A stretch of 11,536 nucleotides of DNA, from assembly GCA_026770585.1 (NCBI GenBank), contig MU647179.1:24278-35813 (forward strand). Reading direction: 5' to 3'. Made by a program: the position numbers and the translations under genes. The notes under the pieces were generated by a model. The model did no database searches, had not been told where the DNA came from, and saw only the letters and a list, made by a program, of their open reading frames with translations. Source of the stretch: Baffinella frigidus (Eukaryota > Cryptophyceae > Cryptomonadales > Baffinellaceae). Shown here piece by piece: positions 1 to 7,526 of this stretch; position 1 is the first letter of the stretch, and every line of letters begins with the position of its first letter.

Positions 1-165
1 AAAGAAGGAGAGGAGAGGAAAGGAGGAGGAGGAGGAGGGGGGGGGGGGCGAGGTGCAGACGTCGCAGACGCGAAACTTCGAACTTTGAGGTGGGTTTAGC
101 TACGGAATTTCCTACCGTAGGAAGAAGACAATTCCGTAGGGCCATAGGACTAATTTGGTTTTTAG

Positions 166-367
166 TCCGAAAAATGAGGGTAAGAAGGGGAGGCAGGCGG
201 AGAAGGAGGAGAAGAAGGCGAAGCAGGGAAAGGAGGGGAAGGAGAGGGAGGATGAGACAGAGGGTAAGAAGGCGAAGAAGGCGAAGAAGGGAAAGGAGGG
301 GAAAGACAAGGGGTGCAAGGAGGAGGAGGAGGAGGAAGAAGAACCGCGGAGGAAGAAGAAGCGTTAG
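166..367 (+). CDS. Possible last exon of a Lys/Glu-rich protein (partial gene, enters from left)
   Basis: The frame ending at the TAG at 365-367 encodes about 66 residues made almost entirely of Lys, Glu, Gly and Arg. It ends in a basic cluster, PRRKKKR, that resembles a nuclear localisation signal. I take the exon to start at 166 because the sequence just before it, ACTAATTTGGTTTTTAG, looks like a branch site, pyrimidine tract and AG acceptor. A matching donor (CGAG followed by GTGCAG) lies at 53, giving a 113-nt intron. The purine-rich stretch 1-52 would then be the preceding exon; in the matching frame it reads mainly Arg, Gly and Glu. No domain is recognisable and no function can be proposed. 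An Arg-rich reading of the same DNA (90-407) is also open, because GA-rich repeats keep several frames open. The whole stretch could be a purine-rich low-complexity tract rather than a gene. Confidence 0.33.
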
Positions 368-439
368 CAGTGTGCGGTGTACAGTCAAGCCCGGTTCAAG
401 TAAATGAAGTGCATGATCCATGCAGCAACCCGGTACAGT

Positions 440-563
440 ATACAGGGAAAACTTCGCTCACAAGAAACTGCCCCCCCCCCCCAGGACTACCATAGGGCCC
501 TAGGCATAGCCCTGCTGCAGGGTCCTAGGGTGAGGCGTTTTCTTATGAGCGAGGTAGCACTGC
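440..563. repeat. Hairpin MITE family, copy A (diverged)
   Basis: This is the most decayed copy of the family. The left arm begins around TACAGGGAAAACTTCGCTCA and runs into CAAGAAACTG and a run of about 14 C. The right arm is TTTCTTATGAGCGAGGTA (539-556). The centre holds CATAGGGCCCTAGGCATAG and GGGTCCTAGGG, the interior seen in the other copies. The two arms pair to a hairpin with mismatches. There is no coding capacity. Confidence 0.7.
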
Positions 564-652
564 AGAGAGACTTTTGTTACCACGAACACGGCCGCCATTT
601 ATGCAGATGCCTTGGCAACGGCGAAAGGAAGCATGGCCTTTCTGCAGAACCA

Positions 653-703
653 GTTCCGGTGTCCGCCTATGATGGGAGTTAAAAGAAGCTCAAGGACCTA
701 AAG
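653..703. repeat. CCTAAAGGA-type dispersed repeat, copy 1
   Basis: Starts with GTTCCGGTGTCCGCCT, identical to 4101-4116 and one base different from 4045-4060. It continues as ATGATGGGAG and then AAGAAGCTCAAGGACCTAAAGG. The same order (GTTCCGGTG..CGCCTATG.TGGGAG, then CCTAAAGGA units) is present at 4045-4100, and partly at 5926-5970. It is a dispersed repeat of unknown type. The period-9 CCTAAAGGA tail would read Leu-Lys-Asp repeats in one frame, but no real ORF contains it. Confidence 0.55.
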
Positions 704-740
704 GCGTGTCACTTGGCGCGCAAGAGCTTTCAGCGTTACA

Positions 741-862
741 TGTACAGGGGTACCTCGCTCACAAGGAGCCGCACACCCCTAGGACCCTACAGTGGGGCCG
801 TGCCTAGGGTCCTGTGGTGGTCCTAGAGGGCAGGGCGTTTTTTTATGAGCGAGGTACACCGT
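741..862. repeat. Hairpin MITE family, copy B
   Basis: The left end is TGTACAGGGGTACCTCGCTC (741-760). The right arm is TTTTTTTATGAGCGAGGTAC (837-856), with the terminal CCCCTG decayed. The interior has CCTAGGACCCTACAGTGGGG and CCTAGGGTCCTGTGGTGGTCCTAG, a second nested near-palindrome. It abuts copy C with almost no spacer. Non-coding. Confidence 0.82.
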
Positions 863-1021
863 CACAGGGGTACCTCGCTCATAAGGAGCCGCACCCTCCT
901 AGGAGCCTATCCCTTAAGTGACCATAGGGTGAATATTCGCCCTAACTCACCCTAGGCAGGTCCTAGGGCCCTACTGTAGGGCGTATGGGCCTACTGGTCA
1001 CTTAAGGGATAGTAGGCCTAT
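863..1021. repeat. Hairpin MITE copy C (left half) interrupted by a second hairpin
   Basis: The left arm CACAGGGGTACCTCGCTCAT (864-883) and GGAGCCGCACCCTCCTAGGA match the family, but the expected right arm is absent. In its place are perfect 18-bp inverted arms at 907-924 (CTATCCCTTAAGTGACCA) and 995-1012, with 70 bp between them. Inside lies a near-perfect 20-bp palindrome, TAGGGTGAATATTCGCCCTA (925-944). The simplest reading is a truncated or composite copy into which another palindromic element was inserted. Confidence 0.6.
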
Positions 1022-1215
1022 CTACAGGGATATCTGGGTTACAAGCACCCAGAACTCAAGAACTCGCACCGAATTTGGGGTCAGCGTGTTTTTAATTTTG
1101 CACCAGAGGGTCGACTAAATCTCGGAATGAGTCAACCCGCTGGTCCTAATTTAAGAAAACAGACACCGGCCGATGCTCGACGAAGGTTGTGCGTGCAGCC
1201 CGGATATCCCTGTAG
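1022..1215. repeat. 194-bp element with CTACAGGGATATC inverted ends
   Basis: The terminal inverted repeats are CTACAGGGATATCTGGG (1022-1038) and its complement at 1199-1215, 17 bp with one mismatch. The outermost bases TACAGGG are shared with the hairpin MITE family around it, but the interior is different (AT-richer, with no nested palindrome). It may be a second non-autonomous family mobilised by the same transposase. No ORF of note lies inside. Confidence 0.55.
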
Positions 1216-1226
1216 GCGAGGTCCAG

Positions 1227-1338
1227 CTACAGGGGTGCCTTGCTCATAAGAAACCGCGCCCCCCGAGGACCCTACAGTAGGGCCCTAAGGGGGTCCTAGG
1301 GGGGGGGGCAGTTTCTTATGAACGAGGTACCCCTGTAG
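1227..1338. repeat. Hairpin MITE family, copy D
   Basis: A 112-bp copy with both ends intact: left CTACAGGGGTGCCTTGCTCA, right TTCTTATGAACGAGGTACCC then CTGTAG. TA dinucleotides border CAGGGG..CCCCTG on both sides, as expected for a TA target-site duplication of Tc1/mariner type. TA could instead be part of the inverted repeat. The centre contains GAGGACCCTACAGTAGGGCC. Confidence 0.85.
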
Positions 1339-1487
1339 GGGGCAGATGCCCATGCACCGAATCTACTGTAGGTCACGGAGCACCATGCGCGGAGCCTCCC
1401 TCGAATCGCGGAGTTTTCGGGTTCATTCAAACCCAGCCTAACCACAGGCTCACCCACATCACAGCCCCTCTGCACGCCACCCGCCCC

Positions 1488-1609
1488 CTACAGGGGTACC
1501 TCTCTCATAAGAAACCGCGCCCCTCTAGGACCCTACAGTAGGCCCATGCCTAGGACCCTACGGTGGCCCTAGGGGGGGGGCAGTTCCTTATGAGAGAGGT
1601 ACCCCTGTA
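1488..1609. repeat. Hairpin MITE family, copy E
   Basis: Both ends are intact (CTACAGGGGTACC.., ..GGTACCCCTGTA). The arms pair over about 30 bp. This copy carries a base change in each arm that preserves pairing: CCTCTCTCATAAG on the left and CTTATGAGAGAGG on the right, where other copies have CCTCGCTC and GAGCGAGG. TA borders CAGGGG..CCCCTG on both sides. Non-coding. Confidence 0.87.
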
Positions 1610-1660
1610 CACCACGCCCACCCATGTGCGCCACGACGCCCTACGGCTGCACGTCAGCAC

Positions 1661-1809
1661 TTATCTCAGAAAACGAGTTCTAAAACTCGTTTTTTAAGTC
1701 AATTCCCCTACAAATTTGTCAACTTATACGGAGAGCAAAGAACAAGTTGACGAATTTGAAGGGGAATTGACTTAAGAAAACGAGTTTTAGAACTCGTTTT
1801 CTGAGATAA
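1661..1809. mobile_element. 149-bp fold-back element (non-autonomous, MITE-like)
   Basis: Arms 1661-1725 and 1744-1809 are inverted complements over about 65 bp with only a few mismatches and one 1-bp gap; the loop is 18 nt. The ends are TTATCTCAGAAAACGAGTT and its complement. Each arm contains its own smaller palindrome (AAAACGAGTTCTAAAACTCG, then TTTT). A 4-bp GCAC directly borders each side (1657-1660 and 1810-1813) and is a candidate target-site duplication. The element ends 22 bp from the stop codon of the minus-strand ORF at 1832, so a transcript of that gene would probably carry this very stable hairpin in its 3' UTR. Unrelated in sequence to the CAGGGG family. Confidence 0.8.
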
Positions 1810-1831
1810 GCACGACGACGACGGCAGCGCG

Positions 1832-3130
1832 TCAGCAGCGCCCGCCCTTACGCTTCTTGCCGACGTTCGAAGACGCCTTCCCGCCCCCCCCCGTCTTGTC
1901 CACCGTCCCCGCCTGCACGACCCGCGACGCGTGGTACACGTAGCGCCGGAAGTACAGCCCGTCCCGGGCGCTTTTCCGCCAGTGCGAAGGCCCGTCGGGG
2001 TGCACCTTGTCCGGGTCGGTGCTGGCAGGTCCGCGGTGCTTGTCGTTTCGCACCGTGTGTGCGCGCGCGCCCTTCGGGGGCCCGATCCCGACGATGTCGA
2101 GCATCTCGGTGATGCCCTTGGTCCCGTGGCACCACGCGCACCAGATGCGCTGGAGCTCGCGGAGGATGCAGTTGTAGGCGAGCGGGTCGTGGACGTGGTA
2201 GCACCGGCCGGGGCGGAGCACGCGCGCCACCACGCCTCCGACCTCGTCGGGGAGGAGGTCCAGCTCGACGACGGGGCGCGGCGGACCGGTGAGGCGGGTG
2301 TCTTTGCAGGGGGTGCTCGCCATGACGAGCAGGGCGCGCTCGATGTACACGAGCTTGCACACCGCCCCGTCGCCAGGCCGCGCCCCGAACTCCTTCACCA
2401 GGATCGTCGCCATCTCCTTGCACGCCGCGTCCCCCTTTTCGGCGCGCTGCACTGACCCCGCAACGAGCTGCTTGACCCACTCCTCTGCCACGAAGACTTT
2501 CCACGCGGGCATCGCAGGAAGGACGGCAGGTGCCTGGCTCTGGCTCGCGGAGTTGGTAGTGGCGATCGCAGGAGAAGGCGCAGGCGGCGGCGGCGGGGGG
2601 GAGACTTGCTCCACTGACGTGCACGAGGTGTCGAGGCGCTGGCGCTTGCTCGCCAGCGACTCCTCCTCGGCCTCGTCGAGGCCGTGGTCCCAGTCCTCCT
2701 GGAACCATGCCGCCCTTTCCGGGTGCGCGTCTTGGATCTGTTCTCCGTTCTGGTTTTCGTGCCCGCGAAACCCCTCGAGCGTAACGGCCTGCGTCGTCAT
2801 GTCGTCCAACTCGTCGGCGGAGGGGAGAGCGGCGGAAGGGAGCGCAGACATGGTGTCGGGAACCGCACACTTGATGTCCTGCTCGCTGTCCTCCACCTTC
2901 TCGTTCTCCAGCTCGTTCTCCAGTTGCACTTGTTCTTGAGTGGTGTACCGCGCATTGAGGCTCTGAGGACGGACCGTGCAGAGAGACTCGTCGATACGCG
3001 TAGGGGAGGCCAGGCGCGAGGCCTCCTCGGGCGTCGTGACGCTGCTCGCAGCCGTCGCGCTGCCGGTGTCATTGTCGAAGGCGTGAACACCGTACGCCAA
3101 GGCCCAATGCGGACTGCTGTCTCCAGACAT
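1832..3130 (-). CDS. Uncharacterised 432-aa protein, intronless ORF
   Basis: I do not recognise this protein. The single open frame starts at the ATG at 3128-3130 (context GGAGACATGTC) and ends with TGA at 1832-1834. Residues 1-200 look disordered: a Gln/Glu/Asn-rich stretch with coiled-coil flavour at 66-85 (EQVQLENELENEKVEDSEQD), acidic residues at 143-158, a basic KRQR at 162-165, then a Pro run at 178-183. Residues 205-405 look globular, starting at AWKVFVAEEW and including GRCYHVHDPLAYNCILRELQ (308-327), a CAWCHG Cys/His cluster (331-336) and a Trp/Tyr-rich HWRKSARDGLYFRRYVYH (383-400). The C-terminus is basic (GKKRKGGRC), possibly a nuclear signal. CWCH alone is too few ligands to call a zinc finger. 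The region is GC-rich and no splicing is needed. A GTAAGC donor-like site just upstream (about 3150, minus strand) leaves a 5' UTR intron or alternative first exon possible. The surrounding MITE cluster raises the option of an orphan or captured gene. Confidence 0.62.
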   Translation of the reverse strand: MSGDSSPHWALAYGVHAFDNDTGSATAASSVTTPEEASRLASPTRIDESLCTVRPQSLNARYTTQEQVQLENELENEKVEDSEQDIKCAVPDTMSALPSAALPSADELDDMTTQAVTLEGFRGHENQNGEQIQDAHPERAAWFQEDWDHGLDEAEEESLASKRQRLDTSCTSVEQVSPPPPPPAPSPAIATTNSASQSQAPAVLPAMPAWKVFVAEEWVKQLVAGSVQRAEKGDAACKEMATILVKEFGARPGDGAVCKLVYIERALLVMASTPCKDTRLTGPPRPVVELDLLPDEVGGVVARVLRPGRCYHVHDPLAYNCILRELQRIWCAWCHGTKGITEMLDIVGIGPPKGARAHTVRNDKHRGPASTDPDKVHPDGPSHWRKSARDGLYFRRYVYHASRVVQAGTVDKTGGGGKASSNVGKKRKGGRC

Positions 3131-3540
3131 GTCTCCCGACGACGGTGCTTACTTGCTGGCTGTGCCGGGGTCTCGGGGGAGTAGGGGGGGCGCGCGCGGA
3201 GTGCTGAGCGCAGCCCTCGTTCGCTCCGATTTGTGCAGGCCCGCCAGCAACTAATGGGGTGTTGCGCTGAGGCAGGCGCAAAAAACGGTGGTGAACTGCT
3301 GCCGCCGACACAGAGAGGTGAGACAGGCGCTAGTCGATGTCAGAGAGGAGGGCAGAGGCGGAGGGGAGAGGCGGAGTCGGCCTGGCGTGGAGCCGGTGAT
3401 CTCAAGGGTGATCTTCGGGCGCGATGTTAAGTTGCCGCCGCCCAGAAGTGGCCAAAATCAGAAAATAATAATATTTTGACCAGTTTGACCAAACTAACAG
3501 GATAGGTTCCGGTGCAAGGCTGGGCGTAGTTTTTTTTTGG
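3131..3540. other. Gene-free upstream region of the minus-strand ORF
   Basis: GC-rich near the gene (a GGGGGGCGCGCGCG stretch around 3185), becoming AT-rich around 3455-3480 (AATAATAATATTTTGACCAG, followed by a second TTTGACCAAA). Presumed promoter and 5' UTR of the minus-strand gene by position only. No TATA box or clear initiator could be picked out. Short ORFs on both strands here have no protein-like composition. Confidence 0.4.
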
Positions 3541-4027
3541 GAACGGTAACAGAGGCTCGTTCCCGGGAACGGTAACAGGGAATTCTGGGACTACCTGTTA
3601 CCTTCTTGGTAACGGTAACACGCTCTCAGGACCTCTGCCCTGTTACCGAGTTACCAAGTAAACTCGGTAACAGGGCGCCTGGACCTCGACGATGTTACCG
3701 ATTTTTGAAGGGCAGAAACTGCAGTTTCTGACTGTTTTTGCAGAGCAAAAGCACGCATTTCGTTATATTTAGTTGCTGGGGCCCGCGCTACCGCGAGAGG
3801 GGCGCTCGGACATCTTGATTCGGCACGAGATGGAAAAAACGCGCGGGGAACTTCGACCACAAAGACCACAAACCTCTGATTTTTGCCCTTCTCGGGCGGT
3901 AACGGGCTGCTGGCTGCCACCGCTGGCCAGCCACACAGAGAATAGGTCGTCTGAGGGCCCTGTTACCGTCGGTAACAGGGAATCGGCTCCGTTCCCGGGA
4001 ACGGTAACAGGACCTCTGTCGGTTACC
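3541..4027. repeat. GGTAAC/GTTACC-rich palindromic repeat region
   Basis: About 14 copies of the hexamer GGTAAC or its complement fall in two clusters, 3541-3700 and 3897-4027. The 12-bp perfect palindrome GTTCCCGGGAAC followed by GGTAACAGG occurs in direct orientation at 3559 and 3991, bracketing the region. There is a perfect 16-bp inverted repeat at 3637-3652/3661-3676 with an 8-nt loop, and a 10-bp one at 3958-3967/3971-3980 with a 3-nt loop. The middle (about 3700-3895) lacks the motif. This may be a fold-back element with an insert, or a locally amplified palindromic satellite. Small ORFs overlapping it are not convincing genes. Confidence 0.65.
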
Positions 4028-4044
4028 ATGTTACGCCCATCCTT

Positions 4045-4150
4045 GTTCCGGTGTACGCCTATGTTGGGAGCTCGAAGAACCTAAAGGACCTAAAGGATAA
4101 GTTCCGGTGTCCGCCTAAAGGACCTAAAGGACCTCAAGGACTTCGCCCCC
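4045..4150. repeat. CCTAAAGGA-type dispersed repeat, copy 2 (tandem)
   Basis: Two tandem units: GTTCCGGTGTACGCCT (4045-4060) with TATGTTGGGAG and CCTAAAGGACCTAAAGGA, then GTTCCGGTGTCCGCCT (4101-4116) followed directly by CCTAAAGGACCTAAAGGACC. Related to 653-703 and 5926-5970. The function and the type of element are not known. Confidence 0.6.
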
Positions 4151-4279
4151 GGAGATCTGCCTCGTTGCTAATGCAAGATCATCAAAACGGTGAATTACGC
4201 CCCCCGCTCGCCCCACCTTACAGCCCGCGGTAACCGCAAGCCTGCGGACGCATATCACCACATCCCACAGAGATGATGA

Positions 4280-4464
4280 CCCACACACCCGGTTGATGTC
4301 TTCCCAACATCTCGACAGGGATGTTTAGGCGGAACATGACAAGGCAGTCACCTCGGACAGTTGGCTTCGGCGTCCGCGTGACCGGTCACGCGGGCGCTCA
4401 CGAGCCTGCCGGCGGGGCTGTTCCACCCCACACACCCGGTTGATGTCTTCCCAGCATCTCGACA
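4280..4464. repeat. 38-bp direct repeat pair around a perfect 20-bp palindrome
   Basis: The 38-mer beginning CCCACACACCCGGTTGATGT lies at 4280-4317 and again at 4427-4464 with one mismatch, so the copies start 147 bp apart. Between them is the perfect palindrome CCGCGTGACCGGTCACGCGG (4374-4393). No ORF of note covers the interval. The arrangement resembles a duplicated insertion scar or a binding-site module, but nothing identifies it. Confidence 0.6.
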
Positions 4465-4732
4465 TCCTCTTTCTGATTTCGTGTGTGTGCTGCGTAGGTT
4501 TGTGTCCTGTTGTTTTTTACATTTTTCAGTGCTCTATTGCGGGCTGAATAAATCAACATATTATCTGATCCCCATCTTCCGTTGACATAGCCACATGTGT
4601 ACATTATGTGCAGGGTGCTCTATGGCTCTCTTTGGGAACAGGTGATGGGCGTTTGCGTCAATAAGTACCCAAGATCCCCTCCCTCCCCCTCAAACTCACT
4701 GTCAACCTCTTAAAATCGTCGAGAAAATCCTA
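4465..4732. other. Gene-free stretch, nothing recognised
   Basis: Unique-looking, moderately AT-rich sequence. An AATAAA at 4547-4552 has no gene upstream that it could serve. No convincing ORF, RNA gene or repeat was seen. Confidence 0.35.
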
Positions 4733-5300
4733 CACCCTAACACCGAATTCCTCAACCATAAACCCTAAACCCTAAATTCTAAAACCTAAACCCTAAACAT
4801 TGAACCCTAGATCCTAAACCACAAACTACAAATCCTCAACCATACCCTATCACAAACCCCCAACCCTCAACCTTAAACCCTAAATAATAAACCCTAAAAC
4901 CTAAATACTGATTCCTAAATCCCTCAACCCTGAACCCTGAACCCTGAACCCTCAACCCTCAAACCTCAACCCTCAACCCTCAACCTTAAACCCTGAACCT
5001 TGGGGGGCTAAACCATAACCACTTAACTTTCAACAATAGATCCTAAATTCCAAAACCTGAACACTAAACCCTAAAATGAAACCCAAAACCCAAACCCAAA
5101 ACCCTAAACCTTAAACCCTAAACCATAAAACCTAAACACTGAACCTTGAACCCTTACCCCTAACCCCTCAACCTTCAACCCTCAACACTCAACCCTAAAA
5201 CCCGAAACCCGAAACCCTAAATCAAAAATCAAAAATATAAATCCAAAATCCTAAACCCCAAACCCACGTTTTAAACCATAAATCCTAAACCCTTATCCCT
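4733..5300. repeat. Degenerate interstitial telomere-like array (CCCTAAA variants)
   Basis: About 570 bp of loosely periodic 7-mers on the C-rich strand: CCCTAAA, CCCTCAA, CCCTGAA, CCTAAAA, CCCAAAA and CCGAAAC types, with many single-base changes and short interruptions such as CTTGGGGGGCTAAACC near 4998. The complement corresponds to TTTAGGG telomere repeats. The degeneracy and internal position argue for an old interstitial array rather than a chromosome end. Confidence 0.9.
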
Positions 5301-6102
5301 ACACCATAAACGCAAATTCTTCCAAATGTTGTGCCCCCCCTCCGCATCATGAACTTGCCAATTTTCTTCACACATGAAATCCTATACACATCCCAGATTA
5401 ACTTAACCTATCTGTTAGGACGCACTGATTACACTGATCCCTTCGTCCCGTGGGAGGGCTCAGTGCATCACCTAATGAATACCTAAATGTAAAGGGTATC
5501 CCCGAGAGGGGTTCTTGTTTGGTGCTCCTGCTCTGCAGGTGACGACTGTAAGTTTGAATGCACTTGCATCGCTGAGTGGAATGTGGGGTGCGGTGGGCCG
5601 GGGCCTCACGGCTACTGTGGGTCTCTGGAGAGGCACCTCTCCCTCTCGACCTATGGCAACTGGTGCCTCACACCAGGAAAGCCATAAATTTCGGCTTTGT
5701 GGAGGTGGCAGGATGCGCTTTTTGGCGTTTGCTGCGGGGCGCCAGCGATCCTATGCCCCTGCTGAAGAAGCTCCCCTCCAGGGGCTTCCCTAGCATATGT
5801 GGTCCCTGGAGGGTGCCGTCCTGATGTGAGCCACAGTGCCGCTCAGGTTGCACCCGAGAGGGGGAACGATACCGGCCTTTCGCGGCGGGTATCGGCATTT
5901 TGGTCCTTTCTACGGAAGGGCGTGTCGTTGGCATATGTTGGGAGAAATTAAAACCTAAAGGACCTAAAGGTTCTCCTTCACGGCTTGCAGACGAGTTGTC
6001 CCGTGGGGGTAGTTCTGCAAGATGTGTGCGATGGTGGTGGTGGGCAGGTAGAGGGCGACCGTGTGAACGGTGGGTCCTTATCTTGTCAAGGGTTTGGTGG
6101 TA
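5301..6102. other. Gene-free stretch with one dispersed repeat
   Basis: Contains a third, partial copy of the CCTAAAGGA-type repeat (GCATATGTTGGGAG then AAACCTAAAGGACCTAAAGG, about 5926-5970) and a small stem CGATACC/GGTATCG at 5867-5873/5888-5894. Overlapping ORFs on both strands (5515-5824 plus, 5668-6171 minus) have no domain-like composition; the minus one begins inside the telomere-like array. I do not call any gene here. Confidence 0.45.
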
Positions 6103-6246
6103 ACCTAAACCCTTAACCCTTAACCCTAAACCATAAACCCCAAACCCCAAACCCCAAACCCCAAACCCCAAACCCCAAACCCTAAACCCTAAACCCTAAA
6201 CCCTGAACAAAACATCCTAAACACTAAACAATAAACACTCAACACT
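6103..6246. repeat. Interstitial telomere-like array (CCCCAAA and CCCTAAA units)
   Basis: C-rich strand on plus. It begins with CCCTTAA units, then about six to seven CCCCAAA units (about 6137-6178), then four CCCTAAA units, then decays to CCTAAACACTAAACAATAAA. Same orientation as the 4733-5300 array and as the arrays inside the ankyrin gene. Confidence 0.9.
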
Positions 6247-6868
6247 CCACCCAAGATCAGACGAGGGGCAATCGCAAAAGTCAATTTCTCAGATTTCAGG
6301 GGGAATACACGCCAAAAGTGGATCGAAAGTCCCTGAGAGGGACTCTACTAGAGCCATTGCTTTTTACAATTGCTCCGCGTAAAATCTAGGGTGGAAACAC
6401 CAAATCCTAAACCAAAAGTAGAAAAAAGTTTCTTCAAGCCCTTTAGCACACCTCATCAACTGCCTCTCCAGAAAGTAGCATCTGGGTGGGGCGGGGGTGT
6501 GAGTCGGAGTAATGGTCAAATGGGGTCAACCACGTGGAATAGCCACGAGGTGTAACTACAAGCAGCCGGATGGAGGAGTTGGCTCCAGAAAGAAGCCCAC
6601 TGGAGTTAGATTGGTGAGAAAACATCTAACTCCTCCCTTTTTATTCACCATTAGAGGATTGGGTAAATCGGGAGTACTCCTTCAGTTGGACCATCTTCAA
6701 TCCTCTATTTCTTCTGCGTCTTCTGAAGAGCGTTCCTTCGTGGAGCGACCTTCGGATCCAGACAGAATAGACAATCCGCATTGCGCGGGGGATCATCTTA
6801 CAAGCTCGTAGTCTGGCGATGGCGGGTTGGCAAAAGGCGGCGAACTCCATTCAATTAAAAAAACTGGA
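6247..6868. other. Gene-free stretch
   Basis: Contains a small hairpin AGTCCCTGAGAGGGACT at 6328-6344. Overlapping short ORFs exist on both strands (6370-6555 and 6512-6811 plus; 6443-6625 minus), with no recognisable domain. A decayed transposon remnant is possible but cannot be shown by reading. Confidence 0.4.
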
Positions 6869-6938
6869 TACGAGCTCGTACGAAGCTTCGTATGATATGA
6901 AGTTCGTACTACTATGAAGTTCGTACGAAGCTTCGTAC
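6869..6938. repeat. Palindrome cluster built on TACGAAGCTTCGTA
   Basis: Contains TACGAGCTCGTA (6869-6880), TACGAAGCTTCGTA (6879-6892) and GTACGAAGCTTCGTAC (6923-6938), all perfect palindromes. A 14-bp direct repeat TATGAAGTTCGTAC lies between at 6896-6909 and 6913-6926. A further perfect 18-bp version, ACTACGAAGCTTCGTAGT, lies at 7331-7348. Possibly the ends or core of a fold-back element, or clustered binding sites. Confidence 0.65.
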
Positions 6939-7076
6939 CTCGTAGCGTGCTGCTCAGCAGATCGACAAGGTCCAGGGGAGATGTATTTCCCCATGATTTT
7001 CCCATGACCTGATGACCAGGTCGATGACTCGACGATGAGATGTCTGAGCAACTTGTCTCATTGACGGACAGGTGAA

Positions 7077-7142
7077 GGGGAAACATGGTACAGGTCAAGA
7101 GGAAACATGGTGCAGGTCAAGGGGAAACCTGGTCAGGTGTCA
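7077..7142. repeat. 22-bp tandem repeat, three units
   Basis: Units GGGGAAACATGGTACAGGTC-AA (7077-7098), GAGGAAACATGGTGCAGGTC-AA (7099-7120) and a diverged GGGGAAACCTGGTCAGGTGT-CA (7121-7142). Lies about 385 bp upstream of the ankyrin gene's proposed start. Non-coding as far as can be seen. Confidence 0.75.
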
Positions 7143-7526
7143 GCGCTACCGGTATGTTCTGTTCCCAAAATATGCGTACCATGTAGTGTGATAAGACAGA
7201 CACCAGTGGTGTTGGTCACGAGGTGGCAAGAAACTCGAGGCCCAAATCGTGTGTGGCTGACGCCCTGGTCACCTTTAGGTCACGAGGGCAGGTAAAAAAA
7301 ACAGTTTATCCTACACCAGAAAAAAACAACACTACGAAGCTTCGTAGTCAGCTTATCAGAAGTTCATTAAAGCTCCATAAGCTCCATAAGGAACCATGGC
7401 AAACAAGGGCAGGAACAAGGGGAATAAGGGAATGCTATGGTCAGCACTGGTCAAGCAGAAACTACCGGTACTTCTTGAAGAAATCCTTCGGCAACAAACA
7501 TCCACCCACGAGCAAGAACTTCGAGC

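Noticed and set aside
90-407. Arg-rich 105-codon ORF
   Set aside because: It is a shadow of the GA-rich tract. The Lys/Glu frame ending at 367 has a better acceptor, a better terminus and more credible composition.
1848-2870. 340-codon minus-strand ORF overlapping the 432-aa gene, and several plus-strand ORFs
   Set aside because: High GC keeps alternative frames open. Their Arg/Pro/Ala-heavy content is typical of frame shadows.
3816-3831. GATTCGGCACGAG, resembling a cDNA-library adapter
   Set aside because: One base differs from the adapter and there is no vector or cDNA boundary around it. Chance similarity is likely.
4733-5300. A true chromosome end
   Set aside because: The array is degenerate, interrupted and followed by more than 6 kb of further sequence including a gene.
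5668-6171. 167-codon minus-strand ORF starting with Gly/Leu/Val repeats
   Set aside because: Its first part is the complement of the telomere-like array and the rest has no protein-like pattern or domain.
6884-6909. loxP-like arms (CTTCGTAT..AAGTTCG)
   Set aside because: Only partial similarity to the arms and a wrong spacer. It is explained by the local TACGAAGCTTCGTA palindromes.
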